A model generated the notes under the pieces. The model did not search any database, was not told the DNA's origin, and was given only the letters and a program-made list of their open reading frames with translations. Position numbers and translations under genes: made by a program. From Cellulomonas edaphi (GTDB lineage Bacteria > Actinomycetota > Actinomycetes > Actinomycetales > Cellulomonadaceae), in contig NZ_JAUCGR010000001.1 in the NCBI RefSeq assembly GCF_030362815.1, forward strand, positions 674,024-738,023: a DNA stretch of 64,000 nucleotides. Reading direction: 5' to 3'. This document shows, piece after piece, positions 8,705 to 17,182 of the stretch; positions within the stretch are counted from its first letter, which is position 1, and every line of letters starts with the position of its first letter.

Positions 8705-10981
8705 GTGACGGATCTGCAGACCCCCTCGGTCGTGGGGACCTCCCGCGCGCACGCGCTGCTGGCCCGGATGACCCTGGACGAGAAGCTCGCGCAGCTGGTC
8801 GGCTTCTGGGAGAAGGGCGACGGCGAGGTCGTGGCCCCCCTGCAGGGCGAGTTCGCCGTGGAGCAGGGTCTCGACGACGCCGTCCGGCACGGCCTCGGGC
8901 ACCTGACCCGGCCGTACGGCACGCGCCCGGTCGACGCGGGCGACCGCGCGCGATGGCTGTGGGCGCAGCAGCGCCGGCTGGTCCGCGAGACCCGGCTCGG
9001 CATCCCGGCCCTGGTGCACGAGGAGTGCCTGACGGGCCTGTCGGCCTGGCGGGCTGCCACCTTCCCGACACCGCTCGCATGGGGAGCGGCCTTCGACCCG
9101 GAGCTGGTCGAGGAGATGGGAGCGGCCATCGGCGGCTCGATGCGCACCCTCGGCATCCACCAGGGCCTGGCTCCCGTGCTCGACGTCATCCGGGACCCCC
9201 GCTGGGGCCGGGTCGACGAGTGCATCTCCGAGGACCCGTACGTCGTGGGCTCGCTGGGCACCGCCTACGTGCAGGGGCTGCAGTCCACGGGCGTGCACGC
9301 GACGCTCAAGCACTTCGTCGGGTACTCGGCCTCCCAGGCCGGACGCAACTTCGCACCCGTGCACGCGGGGCCTCGCGAGATCGAGGACGTGCTGCTCCTG
9401 CCGTTCGAGATGGCGGTGCTCGACGGCGGCGTGCGCTCGGTCATGCACTCCTACGCGGAGATCGACGGCGTGCCCGTGGCGGCGTCGGCCGAGCTCCTCA
9501 CCGGTGTCCTGCGCGACCGCTGGCGGTTCGACGGCACGGTCGTGGCCGACTACTTCGGCGTCGCCTTCCTGCAGCTGCTGCACGGCGTGGCCGCCGATCT
9601 CGGCGACGCCGCGGGGCAGGCGCTCGCGGCCGGCGTCGACATCGAGCTCCCGACCGGCGACGCCTTCCTGGCGCCGCTCGCCGCCGCGGTGCGCGCGGGT
9701 GCGGTCGACGAGGCCCTCGTCGACCGGGCCGTGCTCCGGGCGCTGCAGCAGAAGGAGGACCTGGGTCTGCTCGACGAGACGTTCGACGACGAGCCGCCGG
9801 CCACCATCGACCTGGACACCCCCGAGCACCGCCGCATCGCCGCACGGCTGGCCGAGGAGTCCGTGGTGCTGCTGACCAACGACGGGACGCTGCCCCTGCG
9901 GGCACCCGCGTCGGTCGCCGTGATCGGGCCCAACGCGGACCGGTACGACGCGCTCTTCGGCTGCTACTCGTTCGTCAACCACGTCCTCGCGCACCACCCC
10001 GAGGCCGAGGTGGGCCTGGAGGTCCGCACGGTACGCGAGTCGCTCGCCGCCGAGCTGCCGTCGGCGTCGGTCACGTTCGAGCGCGGCTGTGCCGTGGACG
10101 ACCAGGACGAGTCGGGGATCGCGGCAGCCGTCGCCGCTGCGGAGGCCGCCGAGGTCGCGGTCGTCGTGGTGGGCGACCACGCCGGTCTGTTCGGCCGGGG
10201 GACCGTGGGCGAGGGCTGCGACCGCGACGACCTCGAGCTGCCGGGCGTGCAGCGCGCGCTGGTCGAGGCGGTGCTCGCGACGGGCACCCCGGTGGTGCTC
10301 GTGCTCCTCACCGGCCGTCCGTACGCCGTGGACTGGGCGCTCGACCGGTGCGCCGCGGCCGTCCAGACGTTCTTCCCCGGCGAGGAGGGCGGCCCGGCGG
10401 TCGCGGGGGTGCTCACCGGACGCGTCAACCCGTCGGGGCACCTCCCCGTGAGCCTTCCCCGCTCGGCCGGTGCCCAGCCGTACTCCTACCTGCACCCCGC
10501 GCTCGGCGGCAACGGCGACGTGACCAACCTGCGCAGCACGCCCGCGCTGCCGTTCGGCCACGGCCTGTCGTACACGACGTTCGCGCGTGCGCTCGAGCTC
10601 GACTCCGAGGCCGGGACCGACGGCGCCATCCGCGCCCGGGTGCGCGTCACGAACACGGGAGACCGTGCCGGCGACGACGTCGTGCAGGTCTACGGCCGCG
10701 ACGTCGTCGCGAGCGTGACGCGGCCGGTGGCGCAGCTGCTCGGCTACCGCCGCGTGAGCCTCGAGGCCGGGCAGAGCGTCGTCGTGGACCTCACGATCCC
10801 GACCACCCGGCTCGCGTTCACGGGTCGCTCCGGCACGCGCATCGTGGAGCCCGGCGACGTCGAGGTGTGGGTCGGCCCGTCGTGCGCCACGAAGGAGTCC
10901 CAGGGCACCGTCACGCTGGTGGGCGGCGTGCACGAGGTCAGCATCGCCGACGAGCGGTGGACCACGACGCTCGTGGTCTGA
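8705..10981 (+). CDS. GH3 glycosidase, probable cytoplasmic beta-xylosidase
   Basis: A 758-residue family-3 glycoside hydrolase without a signal peptide, expected to cleave imported oligosaccharides inside the cell. The N-terminal barrel contains KHFVGYSASQAGRNF near 202-216 and the nucleophile D282 in VVADYFGV. The C-terminal alpha/beta and Fn3-like domains follow, with FGHGLSYTTF and VTNTGDRAGDDVVQVY. Instead of the common SDW, the nucleophile context is ADY, and VHEECLTG near 104 resembles the beta-xylosidase side of GH3. With the xylanase neighbour I favour xylo-oligosaccharides; beta-glucosidase activity cannot be excluded. GTG start at 8705 follows GAAGGAGATCG. Confidence 0.9.
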   Translation: MTDLQTPSVVGTSRAHALLARMTLDEKLAQLVGFWEKGDGEVVAPLQGEFAVEQGLDDAVRHGLGHLTRPYGTRPVDAGDRARWLWAQQRRLVRETRLGIPALVHEECLTGLSAWRAATFPTPLAWGAAFDPELVEEMGAAIGGSMRTLGIHQGLAPVLDVIRDPRWGRVDECISEDPYVVGSLGTAYVQGLQSTGVHATLKHFVGYSASQAGRNFAPVHAGPREIEDVLLLPFEMAVLDGGVRSVMHSYAEIDGVPVAASAELLTGVLRDRWRFDGTVVADYFGVAFLQLLHGVAADLGDAAGQALAAGVDIELPTGDAFLAPLAAAVRAGAVDEALVDRAVLRALQQKEDLGLLDETFDDEPPATIDLDTPEHRRIAARLAEESVVLLTNDGTLPLRAPASVAVIGPNADRYDALFGCYSFVNHVLAHHPEAEVGLEVRTVRESLAAELPSASVTFERGCAVDDQDESGIAAAVAAAEAAEVAVVVVGDHAGLFGRGTVGEGCDRDDLELPGVQRALVEAVLATGTPVVLVLLTGRPYAVDWALDRCAAAVQTFFPGEEGGPAVAGVLTGRVNPSGHLPVSLPRSAGAQPYSYLHPALGGNGDVTNLRSTPALPFGHGLSYTTFARALELDSEAGTDGAIRARVRVTNTGDRAGDDVVQVYGRDVVASVTRPVAQLLGYRRVSLEAGQSVVVDLTIPTTRLAFTGRSGTRIVEPGDVEVWVGPSCATKESQGTVTLVGGVHEVSIADERWTTTLVV

Positions 10982-10991
10982 GCGCGGCTCG

Positions 10992-11024
10992 TGACCCCGC
11001 GGGGCGGCTCGCCTCGCGGGGTCA
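10992..11024. terminator. bidirectional terminator between GH3 and lacI
   Basis: TGACCCCGCG (10992-11001) pairs with CGCGGGGTCA (11015-11024); after a one-base mismatch the stem continues with GGCG/CGCC around a GCT loop. It begins ten bases after the GH3 stop and includes the stop codon of the convergent LacI gene, so it serves both transcripts. Confidence 0.75.
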
Positions 11025-12023
11025 GATCCGCCGGCAGGACGCGCGCTCGACGAGGGCCGTGGGCATCCGCACGTGCGGGGTCGCGGGCTCGCGGCCCTCG
11101 AGGAGCTCCACGAGCATCTCGAGCGCGCGAGCGCCGATCGCCTGCAGCGGCTGGTCCACCGTGGTCAGCGGCGGGCTGGCGAGCGCCGACTCGGGCACGT
11201 TGTCGAAGCCGATCACCGAGACGTCGTCGGGGACGCTCAGACCCAGCTCCTGCGCGACCTCCATGGTGCGGATGGCCGAGAGGTCGTTGGCGGCGAAGAT
11301 CGCGGTGGGCGGCTCGGGGAGCGTCAGCAGCTCGCGTGCCGGCGCCGCCGCGGTCTCGGGCCGGTAGCCACCCAGGCGCACGAGGTCCTCGTCGACCGGC
11401 ACGCCCGCCGCCGCCATCGCGTGCCGGAAGCCGTCCTCGCGCAGGCGCGCCGACTCGAGGTCGGGACGACCGCCCAGCAGCGCGATCCGCCGGTGCCCCA
11501 GGCCGAGCAGGTGCTCGGTGGCCAGCACGGCACCCGCGAAGTTGTCCGAGTCGACGGTCGGGATGCCGGACGGTCCCGTGTGCGGGTCCACCGCGACCAC
11601 GGGAACGCCGTTGGAGGCGCCGACGACCGTGGGCGTGACGATGATGGCGCCGTCGATGAGCGTGCCGCCCAGGCGCGACAGAGAACGACGCTCCCAGCCG
11701 ACCGCGCCGCCGCGGTGGCCGCCCGAATAGGCGAGCAGCTCGTAGCCGGTCGAGCCGATGGCCGCCGACGCGCCCTTGAGGAGCTCGGTGCTGAACGGCT
11801 CGAACTCGGCGACCAGCACGCCTATGACGTTGGTCTTGTGGCTGCGCAGGCTCTGCGCGCCGAGGCTCGTCTCGTAGCCGAGCTCGTTGATCACCGTGGT
11901 GACGCGGTCGTGCGTCGCCTTCGAGACGCCGTAGCGGTCGTTGACCACCTTGGACACGGTCGCGACCGACACGCCCGCCGCTCGCGCGACATCCTGCATC
12001 TTCACGCGCGCGCCGCTCTCCAC
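11022..12023 (-). CDS. LacI-family transcriptional repressor of the xylan locus
   Basis: A 333-residue LacI/GalR regulator. The N-terminal helix-turn-helix reads VARAAGVSVATVSKVVN, followed by the hinge helix region near SLGAQSLRSHKTNVIGVLV, then a periplasmic-binding-like sugar-sensing domain. GTG at 12023 is used here; a second GTG at 12005, seven residues in and preceded by GGAGAG, is an equally plausible start just ahead of the HTH. The gene is convergent with the GH3 gene and carries the same GATAACGTTATC palindrome upstream as the xylanase/ABC promoter, so it likely represses both that promoter and itself until a xylo-oligosaccharide or xylose binds. Family certain, ligand inferred. Confidence 0.92.
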   Translation of the reverse strand: MESGARVKMQDVARAAGVSVATVSKVVNDRYGVSKATHDRVTTVINELGYETSLGAQSLRSHKTNVIGVLVAEFEPFSTELLKGASAAIGSTGYELLAYSGGHRGGAVGWERRSLSRLGGTLIDGAIIVTPTVVGASNGVPVVAVDPHTGPSGIPTVDSDNFAGAVLATEHLLGLGHRRIALLGGRPDLESARLREDGFRHAMAAAGVPVDEDLVRLGGYRPETAAAPARELLTLPEPPTAIFAANDLSAIRTMEVAQELGLSVPDDVSVIGFDNVPESALASPPLTTVDQPLQAIGARALEMLVELLEGREPATPHVRMPTALVERASCRRI

Positions 12024-12043
12024 GTCCCGGAGCCTATCGTGCA

Positions 12044-12063
12044 GATAACGTTATCGATAACGT
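12044..12063. promoter_or_regulatory. LacI autoregulatory operator
   Basis: GATAACGTTATC (12044-12055) is a perfect palindrome and runs into a second overlapping half-site, GATAACGTC (12055-12063). It lies 21 bases upstream of the LacI start and matches the operators at 5236-5348, so the regulator probably controls its own synthesis. Confidence 0.78.
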
Positions 12064-12196
12064 CGTGGCCGGTCGGGGGCGCGCCACCGAGCGACGGGTC
12101 GTCGGCCGCCGCCGCACACCGGCGCGCGGGCGGTGCTCGTCGAGATGGGCGGGGTACGGGCCTAGACGACGCCCGACACCCGGAGCACAGTAGATG

Positions 12197-12214
12197 CCGC
12201 CCGGTTTCGGGCGG
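12197..12214. other. short hairpin upstream of the ScyD-like gene
   Basis: CCGCCCG (12197-12203) pairs perfectly with CGGGCGG (12208-12214) around a GTTT loop, about 70 bases before the ATG at 12283. It could be a leader structure or a terminator remnant. No riboswitch consensus is recognisable. Confidence 0.3.
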
Positions 12215-12282
12215 TTCGCCCGCTTCTGGACAGGCCCGAACCCGGGCCGCAGGGCGCGCGTTCCTCGACGAGGAGGAAACCC

Positions 12283-13425
12283 ATGCGTCGTCTTCGCATG
12301 TCAGCGGTCGCCGTGGTGGCGGCTGCGGGGCTCATCGCCGCCGGGAGCAGTCCGGCACTCGCCTCTCATCGCGTCACGAACGCGCGTCACTTCGGCCACG
12401 GCGTCGTCTGGCACCCGGCCAAGCACACGCACACGCACCACCAGCCGACGGCGGGGACGCCGAAGGTCGTCGCCTCCGACCTGGCCGGTCCGCTCACGTT
12501 CGGGGTGGGTGCGCGCTCGGTCTACGTCGGGCAGGCGTTCGCGGGCATCGTCACCAAGCACACGGCGAACGCCGCGCCGCAGGTGGTGGGCGCGGCCGCC
12601 ACGGGGGCGGACGTGGCCGCCGTCGACGTGCGGCCGGGCGTGCTCACCTGGGCCGAGCGGGCTGGCGACGAGACCTCGGTCACCGCCTCGGTGCTGCACC
12701 GCCAGACGCGCGACGGGGTCGCGGACATCGACGTCCTGGCGTTCGAGAAGCAGGCCAACCCGGACAAGGGTGTCCAGTACGGCTTCCGCACTCTCGACGC
12801 CGCGTGCCTCGCGCAGGTGCCCGACATGTTCAAGCCGTACACCGGCACCATCGACTCGCACGTGTACGGCTCGGCCAACACGGGTCGCGGTGTCACGTAC
12901 CTCGCCGACGCCGGCGCGAACGCCATCCTCAAGGTGGACCGCAAGGGAACGGTCAGCACCGTCGCCGTCCTGCCCGCCGTGCCCGTGACGGTCACCGCGG
13001 CCGCAGCGACCGCCTTCGGCCTGCCTGACTGCGTGGTCGGGCAGAAGTACTACTTCGAGGCCGTCCCCACGGACGTCGAGGTGGGCCACGGTGGCGCCCT
13101 CTACGTGACGTTGCTGCCGGGTGGTCCCGAGGACGGCAGCCTGGGTTCCCAGGGCCGGTTGGTGAAGGTCGATCCCTGGTCGGGCAAGGTCTCGCTGGTC
13201 GCGAAGGGCTTCGCGGGCGCGACCGGGCTCGCGGTGGGGCCGCGGGGCCGGATCTTCGTCGCGGAGCTCAACGGCAACCAGGTCTCGAGCGTGGACCGGC
13301 ACGGCAAGGTCCGTCCGTTCGTGTCGCTCACGCAGCCCGCAGGCGTGGAGTGGGCGCACGGCAAGCTCTGGGTCTCCACCGACGTGTTCGGTGCCGGGAA
13401 GCTGGTGTCGCTGAAGGTGAAGTAG
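12283..13425 (+). CDS. secreted ScyD/ScyE-family beta-propeller-like protein
   Basis: A 380-residue exported protein with a signal peptide ending near SSPALASHR (about residue 28) and a His-rich segment KHTHTHHQ soon after. The rest is built of repeated beta-strand units such as VTYLADAGANAILKVDRKG, GALYVTLLPGG, GRIFVAELNGNQVSSVDRHG and GKLWVSTDVFG, the pattern of NHL-type propellers and of ScyD/ScyE proteins. That family is named after scytonemin-locus genes but is widespread in actinobacteria with no known role, so the name says nothing about pigment here. Start chosen at ATG 12283 after GAGGAGGAAACCC. It stands alone, with a terminator behind it. Confidence 0.82.
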   Translation: MRRLRMSAVAVVAAAGLIAAGSSPALASHRVTNARHFGHGVVWHPAKHTHTHHQPTAGTPKVVASDLAGPLTFGVGARSVYVGQAFAGIVTKHTANAAPQVVGAAATGADVAAVDVRPGVLTWAERAGDETSVTASVLHRQTRDGVADIDVLAFEKQANPDKGVQYGFRTLDAACLAQVPDMFKPYTGTIDSHVYGSANTGRGVTYLADAGANAILKVDRKGTVSTVAVLPAVPVTVTAAAATAFGLPDCVVGQKYYFEAVPTDVEVGHGGALYVTLLPGGPEDGSLGSQGRLVKVDPWSGKVSLVAKGFAGATGLAVGPRGRIFVAELNGNQVSSVDRHGKVRPFVSLTQPAGVEWAHGKLWVSTDVFGAGKLVSLKVK

Positions 13426-13433
13426 CGCGCGGT

Positions 13434-13467
13434 CAGGGGGCGGGTCTTGGCTCCGGCCCGCCCCCTG
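13434..13467. terminator. terminator after the ScyD-like gene
   Basis: CAGGGGGCGGG (13434-13444) pairs perfectly with CCCGCCCCCTG (13457-13467), loop of 12 bases, eight bases past the stop codon at 13425. It separates this gene from the TetR gene downstream. Confidence 0.75.
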
Positions 13468-13520
13468 CCGACCTGCCCTCCCCGGCTGTTCCGGGCCATC
13501 CCGGGTGGGATGCTGACGCC

Positions 13521-14141
13521 ATGACCACCGACGCCACCGAGCTCCAGGCGCGCCAGGGCTACGCCAGGGGGCGGGCCACTCGCGAGGAGATCCTCGACGC
13601 GGCCATGCGCCTGTTCGGCGACGTCGGGTACCACACGGCGTCCCTGCGGGAGGTGGCCTCGCGCGTGGGAATCTCCCACCCCGGCCTCCTGCACCACTTC
13701 GCCAGCAAGGCGGTGCTGCTGGCAGCCGTGCTCGAGCGGCGCGACGAGGTGGACCGCGTCGACTTCCGCGAGGATCTCGAGCGCGGTGTCGAGTTCTTCG
13801 ACGCGCTCGCGCGCCTGGCGGACCGCAACGCGACGCGGCCCGGCATCGTCGCGTTGTACGCCACGCTCTCCGCCGAGGCGACGTCGCCGGAGCATCCGGC
13901 GCACGGCTACTTCCAGGAGCGCTACGTCACGGTCCTCGACGGGGCGACCAGGGAGCTGGAGTCGTTGCGCTCGGCGGGGCGGCTCCGGCAGGGCGTCGAT
14001 CCCCGCACCGCGGCGCGGCTGGTGGTCGCCGGGATGGACGGCCTGCAGCTGCAGTGGCTGCTCGAGGCCGACGGCGCCGGCGAGCGCGTGGACATGGGCG
14101 CGACCATCCGCGCCCTGTACCGCAGCCTGCTCGTCGACTGA
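13521..14141 (+). CDS. TetR/AcrR-family regulator paired with a GH3 gene
   Basis: A 206-residue TetR-type repressor. The DNA-binding helices span about residues 18-62, with EILDAAMRLFGDVGYHTASL and the recognition helix context VGISHPGLLHHF. The C-terminal ligand domain is unassigned. The ATG at 13521 is the first sensible start before the HTH, although no clear ribosome binding site precedes it. The gene is convergent with the GH3 beta-glucosidase whose stop lies 18 bases away. A second TetR-GH3 pair at 55120-58405 has a very similar recognition segment (VGITHAGVLHHF), which suggests both regulators control beta-glucoside enzymes. The inducer is unknown. Confidence 0.88.
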   Translation: MTTDATELQARQGYARGRATREEILDAAMRLFGDVGYHTASLREVASRVGISHPGLLHHFASKAVLLAAVLERRDEVDRVDFREDLERGVEFFDALARLADRNATRPGIVALYATLSAEATSPEHPAHGYFQERYVTVLDGATRELESLRSAGRLRQGVDPRTAARLVVAGMDGLQLQWLLEADGAGERVDMGATIRALYRSLLVD

Positions 14142-14159
14142 GCGGCGTCCGGCCCCCCG

Positions 14160-16406
14160 TCAGGCCTGCGCGGCCACCTGCTCGACGAGGCGGTCCAGCG
14201 TGGCGTGGTCGAAGCCCGTCAGGCCGAAGTCGGCCACGGTCTTGGCCGGCATGCCGAGCATCATCGCCTGCATGGTCTCGTCCACGACCACCTCGGCTGG
14301 CGGCACGAGCGTCGCCCGCAGCAGGGGCCCACCCACCGGGTGGGCGAACCACTCCGCGATCGTCGACATCGCCTCGAGCGGTCCCCACAACGGCTCGCCC
14401 GCCACGTCGAGCTGCACGGAGCCGCGGATGTCGCGGGACGACGCGCCCACCTCGATGACGAACGCACCGCCCTCGACCACCCAGCGGCGCAGCCCCGGGT
14501 GCCAGTACGCCAGCGCGCGCGAGTCGAGGGTGAGCGCGACCTCCTGCGAGGCGCCCGGCTCGAGCTCGACCTTGGCGAACCCCTTGAGCTCGCGCACCGG
14601 CCGCACCACGGACGCCTCCGGGTCCCGGACGTAGACCTGCACCACCTCGGCACCGGCTCGGTCGCCCGTGTTGGTCACGCGGACACGCACCTCGACCGAG
14701 GCGCTCGCCCCCTCGCCGGTCAGGACCGCCCGCACGTCGGAGTACACGAACGTCGTGTAGGACAGGCCGTGGCCGAAGGGGAAGGCGACGTCGAGCTCCC
14801 GCGTGTCGTACCAGCGGTACCCCACGAGCACCCCCTCGCCGTAGCGGACGTGACCGGCCTCGCCGGGGAAGCTGCCGAACGCCGGGGTGTCCGCGAGCCG
14901 GTGCGGGATGGTCTCGGTGAGGCGGCCCGACGGGGCTCGGGTGCCGTGCAGCACCTGGGCGACGGCGCGGCCACCGGCCTGCCCGCCCAGCCACGTCTCG
15001 AGGATCGCGGGCGCGTGCGGCGCCCAGGGGAGGGAGACGGCCGAGCCGTTGGCCAGCACGACGACGACGCGCGGGTTGACCGTCGCGACGGCCTCGAGCA
15101 GCGCCACCTGGTTGTCGGGCAGCCCCAGGCGCGGGCGGTCGTAGCCCTCCGACTCGTCAGGCCCCGGCAGCCCGAGGAACACGACAACCGTCCCGGCCGT
15201 GCGCGCGGCGGCCACCGCGGCCTCCCGCAACGTCGCGTCGTCGCCGTCGGGGCCGCCGGCGATGGTGAAGCCGGGCTCGAAGGGCACGTCACCGAGCGCG
15301 TCGAGGGCGGACTCGAGCCGCGTCGGGTTCACCTGCGACGAACCGGCTCCCTGGTAGCGAGGCGTGCGCGCGAACTCACCGACCACCACGAAGTCGCCGG
15401 ACAACGGCAGCAGGGGAGCGCCGTCCACCGGCTCGTTCTTGAGCAGCACAGTGCCCGCGGCGGCCGCCTCGGTGGCGAGCGCGTGGTGGGCGTCGACGTC
15501 GAAGGAGTCGTCGCTGCGGAGCCCGGGCAGCGCGCGCTCGACCAGCCGGAGCACGCGGCGCGCCGCGCCGTCCAGCACGGACTCGTCGAGCGTCCCGGCC
15601 CGCACCGCGGCGACGACCTCGTCGTCGGGGCGCGAGCCGACCGACGGCATCTGCAGGTCGAGGCCCGCCGCCAGCGCCGGCACGCGGTCGTGCACCGCGC
15701 CCCAGTCCGAGACGACGAGTCCCTCGAACGCCCACTCGTCCCGCAGCACCTCGGTGAGCAGCCAGCGGTTCTCCGAGGCGTACGTGCCGTTGACCTTGTT
15801 GTACGAGCACATGACCGTCCACGGCTGGGCGCCGGTGACGATCGCCTCGAACGCCGGGAGGTAGATCTCGCGCAGGGTGCGCTCGTCCACGTCGGCGGAG
15901 ATCCGCATGCGGTCGGTCTCCTGGTTGTTCGCGGCGAAGTGCTTGAGCGAGGTGCCCACGCCCTGGCTCTGGATCCCCGCGACGAGCGCCGTGCCCAGCG
16001 CGCCCGCGACGTACGGGTCCTCGGAGAAGTACTCGAAGTTGCGCCCGCACAGCGGCGTGCGCTTGATGTTGACGCCTGGCCCGAGCACCACGGCCACGTC
16101 GTTCGCGCGGGTCTCGCGGCCGAGAGCCTCGCCGACGCGACGCAGCAGCCCGGTGTCCCACGACGAGCCGAGGGCCGCGGCGGGAGGGAAGCACGTGGCC
16201 GGCACCGAGTCGCCGAGGCCGAGGTGGTCGGCGTCCTCCGCCTGCTTGCGCAGCCCGTGCGGCCCGTCGGTGACCATGACCGCCGGAACCCCGGCGCGGT
16301 CGACCCCCTGGGTGTGCCAGAAGTCGGAGCCCGAGGTCAACGACGCCTTCTCCTCGAGCGTCAGGCCGGCCAGGACTCGTTCGACGTCGAACACCTCGCG
16401 TGACAT
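14160..16406 (-). CDS. GH3 beta-glucosidase
   Basis: A 748-residue family-3 glycoside hydrolase without signal peptide, so probably cytoplasmic. The barrel carries VMVTDGPHGLRKQ (about 44-54), SLKHFAANNQET (153-164) and the nucleophile D234 in LVVSDWGAV. The C-terminal domain has SEGYDRPRLGLP, the usual acid/base region, then FGHGLSYTTF and an Fn3-like segment. About 70 residues beyond the Fn3-like part (from MSTIAEWFAHPVGGPLL) form a terminal extension. The ATG at 16406 follows GAGGAGGTGCCGC; longer readings upstream lack support. A 12-base palindrome 48 bases upstream may be the operator of the adjacent TetR protein. Broad beta-glucoside specificity is likely; the exact substrate is not. 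Confidence 0.92.
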   Translation of the reverse strand: MSREVFDVERVLAGLTLEEKASLTSGSDFWHTQGVDRAGVPAVMVTDGPHGLRKQAEDADHLGLGDSVPATCFPPAAALGSSWDTGLLRRVGEALGRETRANDVAVVLGPGVNIKRTPLCGRNFEYFSEDPYVAGALGTALVAGIQSQGVGTSLKHFAANNQETDRMRISADVDERTLREIYLPAFEAIVTGAQPWTVMCSYNKVNGTYASENRWLLTEVLRDEWAFEGLVVSDWGAVHDRVPALAAGLDLQMPSVGSRPDDEVVAAVRAGTLDESVLDGAARRVLRLVERALPGLRSDDSFDVDAHHALATEAAAAGTVLLKNEPVDGAPLLPLSGDFVVVGEFARTPRYQGAGSSQVNPTRLESALDALGDVPFEPGFTIAGGPDGDDATLREAAVAAARTAGTVVVFLGLPGPDESEGYDRPRLGLPDNQVALLEAVATVNPRVVVVLANGSAVSLPWAPHAPAILETWLGGQAGGRAVAQVLHGTRAPSGRLTETIPHRLADTPAFGSFPGEAGHVRYGEGVLVGYRWYDTRELDVAFPFGHGLSYTTFVYSDVRAVLTGEGASASVEVRVRVTNTGDRAGAEVVQVYVRDPEASVVRPVRELKGFAKVELEPGASQEVALTLDSRALAYWHPGLRRWVVEGGAFVIEVGASSRDIRGSVQLDVAGEPLWGPLEAMSTIAEWFAHPVGGPLLRATLVPPAEVVVDETMQAMMLGMPAKTVADFGLTGFDHATLDRLVEQVAAQA

Positions 16407-16453
16407 GCGGCACCTCCTCGTGCGTTGCGGTGGCGCCAGGGTAGCGCGATACC

Positions 16454-16465
16454 TACCACGTGGTA
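16454..16465. promoter_or_regulatory. palindrome upstream of GH3, candidate TetR operator
   Basis: TACCACGTGGTA is a perfect 12-base palindrome between the DUF4190 stop and the GH3 start, 48 bases upstream of the GH3 ATG. Its position and the neighbouring TetR gene suggest an operator. No second copy was found at the TetR promoter itself, so the assignment is tentative. Confidence 0.5.
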
Positions 16466-16471
16466 AGGGGA

Positions 16472-17182
16472 CTACGAGGTCTTCACGAGGCAGAGCCCTG
16501 CACGGTCGCCGCGGGTCCAGCCGTCTTCGGTGGGCGCCCAGGTGACCACCGTCGCGCCGTCGGCCCGCTCCTGCTCCGTGAGCACGCACGCCCGCGCGAC
16601 GCGCGCGTCAGCGGCGGGCTGCCCCGGCCAGACCGCGTCCTGCGGGAAGTCGTACTCCGACGAGACGCGGGCGGCGTGGTCGTGCGCGCACGGCACCACC
16701 TGCACGGTGTCGACCTCGCCGTCGGGTGGCAGCGTGGCGAGGCAGTTGCCGACCACCAGCTGGCCGACGTGCGCGCTGCGTGGCGAGCTCACGTCTGCCG
16801 GGAGCGGCCGCGTCTGCATGAGCGTCACCACCACGACGGCGACGAGGACCAGCCAGGCGACCGTGGCGAGGGCGCCCAGCACGATGCCCGCGATCGCCAG
16901 GCCGCGCCCGCGGGTGCCGCGCTTGGTGGTGCGGTACAGGCCCACGAGGCCCAGCACCACCGCCACGGGCCCGAGTGCGAGCAGGCCCGTGACGAGCGCC
17001 GCGATCGAGACGCCGTCGGTGGGCGGCTTGGGCTCCTGCCAGCCGGGCGCGTAGTACGTCTCCGGGTAGCCGGCGGGCAGCACCGGACCGGGCGGCGTCG
17101 GGGGCGGTGGATAGCCGCCCGGCCCTGCGGGCTGCTGGCCGGGCCAGCTGCCGCCGGCCTCGCCGGAGTCAGGCGAGGACAT
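16472..17182 (-). CDS. DUF4190 / septum-formation-like membrane protein
   Basis: A 236-residue protein with a Pro/Gly-rich cytoplasmic N terminus (1-55), two membrane segments at about 58-83 and 95-121 spanning a DUF4190-like region, and an extracytoplasmic tail. The tail has regularly placed cysteines (C147, C165, C199 and one near 231) and the motif VVPCAHDHAARV. That pattern resembles the Septum_form domain of actinobacterial secreted and membrane proteins, where paired cysteines probably form disulfides. The name does not prove a role in division. The ATG at 17182 lies inside the last codons of the preceding gene (14-base overlap), so the two are translationally coupled. Confidence 0.78.
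   Translation of the reverse strand: MSSPDSGEAGGSWPGQQPAGPGGYPPPPTPPGPVLPAGYPETYYAPGWQEPKPPTDGVSIAALVTGLLALGPVAVVLGLVGLYRTTKRGTRGRGLAIAGIVLGALATVAWLVLVAVVVVTLMQTRPLPADVSSPRSAHVGQLVVGNCLATLPPDGEVDTVQVVPCAHDHAARVSSEYDFPQDAVWPGQPAADARVARACVLTEQERADGATVVTWAPTEDGWTRGDRAGLCLVKTS

Noticed and set aside
8660-10933. A 757-codon minus-strand frame opposite the xylan-locus GH3 gene
   Set aside because: Antisense shadow; the plus strand has all GH3 catalytic motifs and a ribosome binding site.
12197-12214. Hairpin upstream of the ScyD-like gene as a riboswitch
   Set aside because: Only a 7-base stem, with no conserved aptamer sequence; kept as a plain hairpin.
13497-13512. CATCCC-GGGT-GGGATG inverted repeat as a TetR autoregulatory site
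   Set aside because: It ends nine bases before the TetR ATG, differs from the palindrome upstream of GH3, and is as easily explained by base composition.
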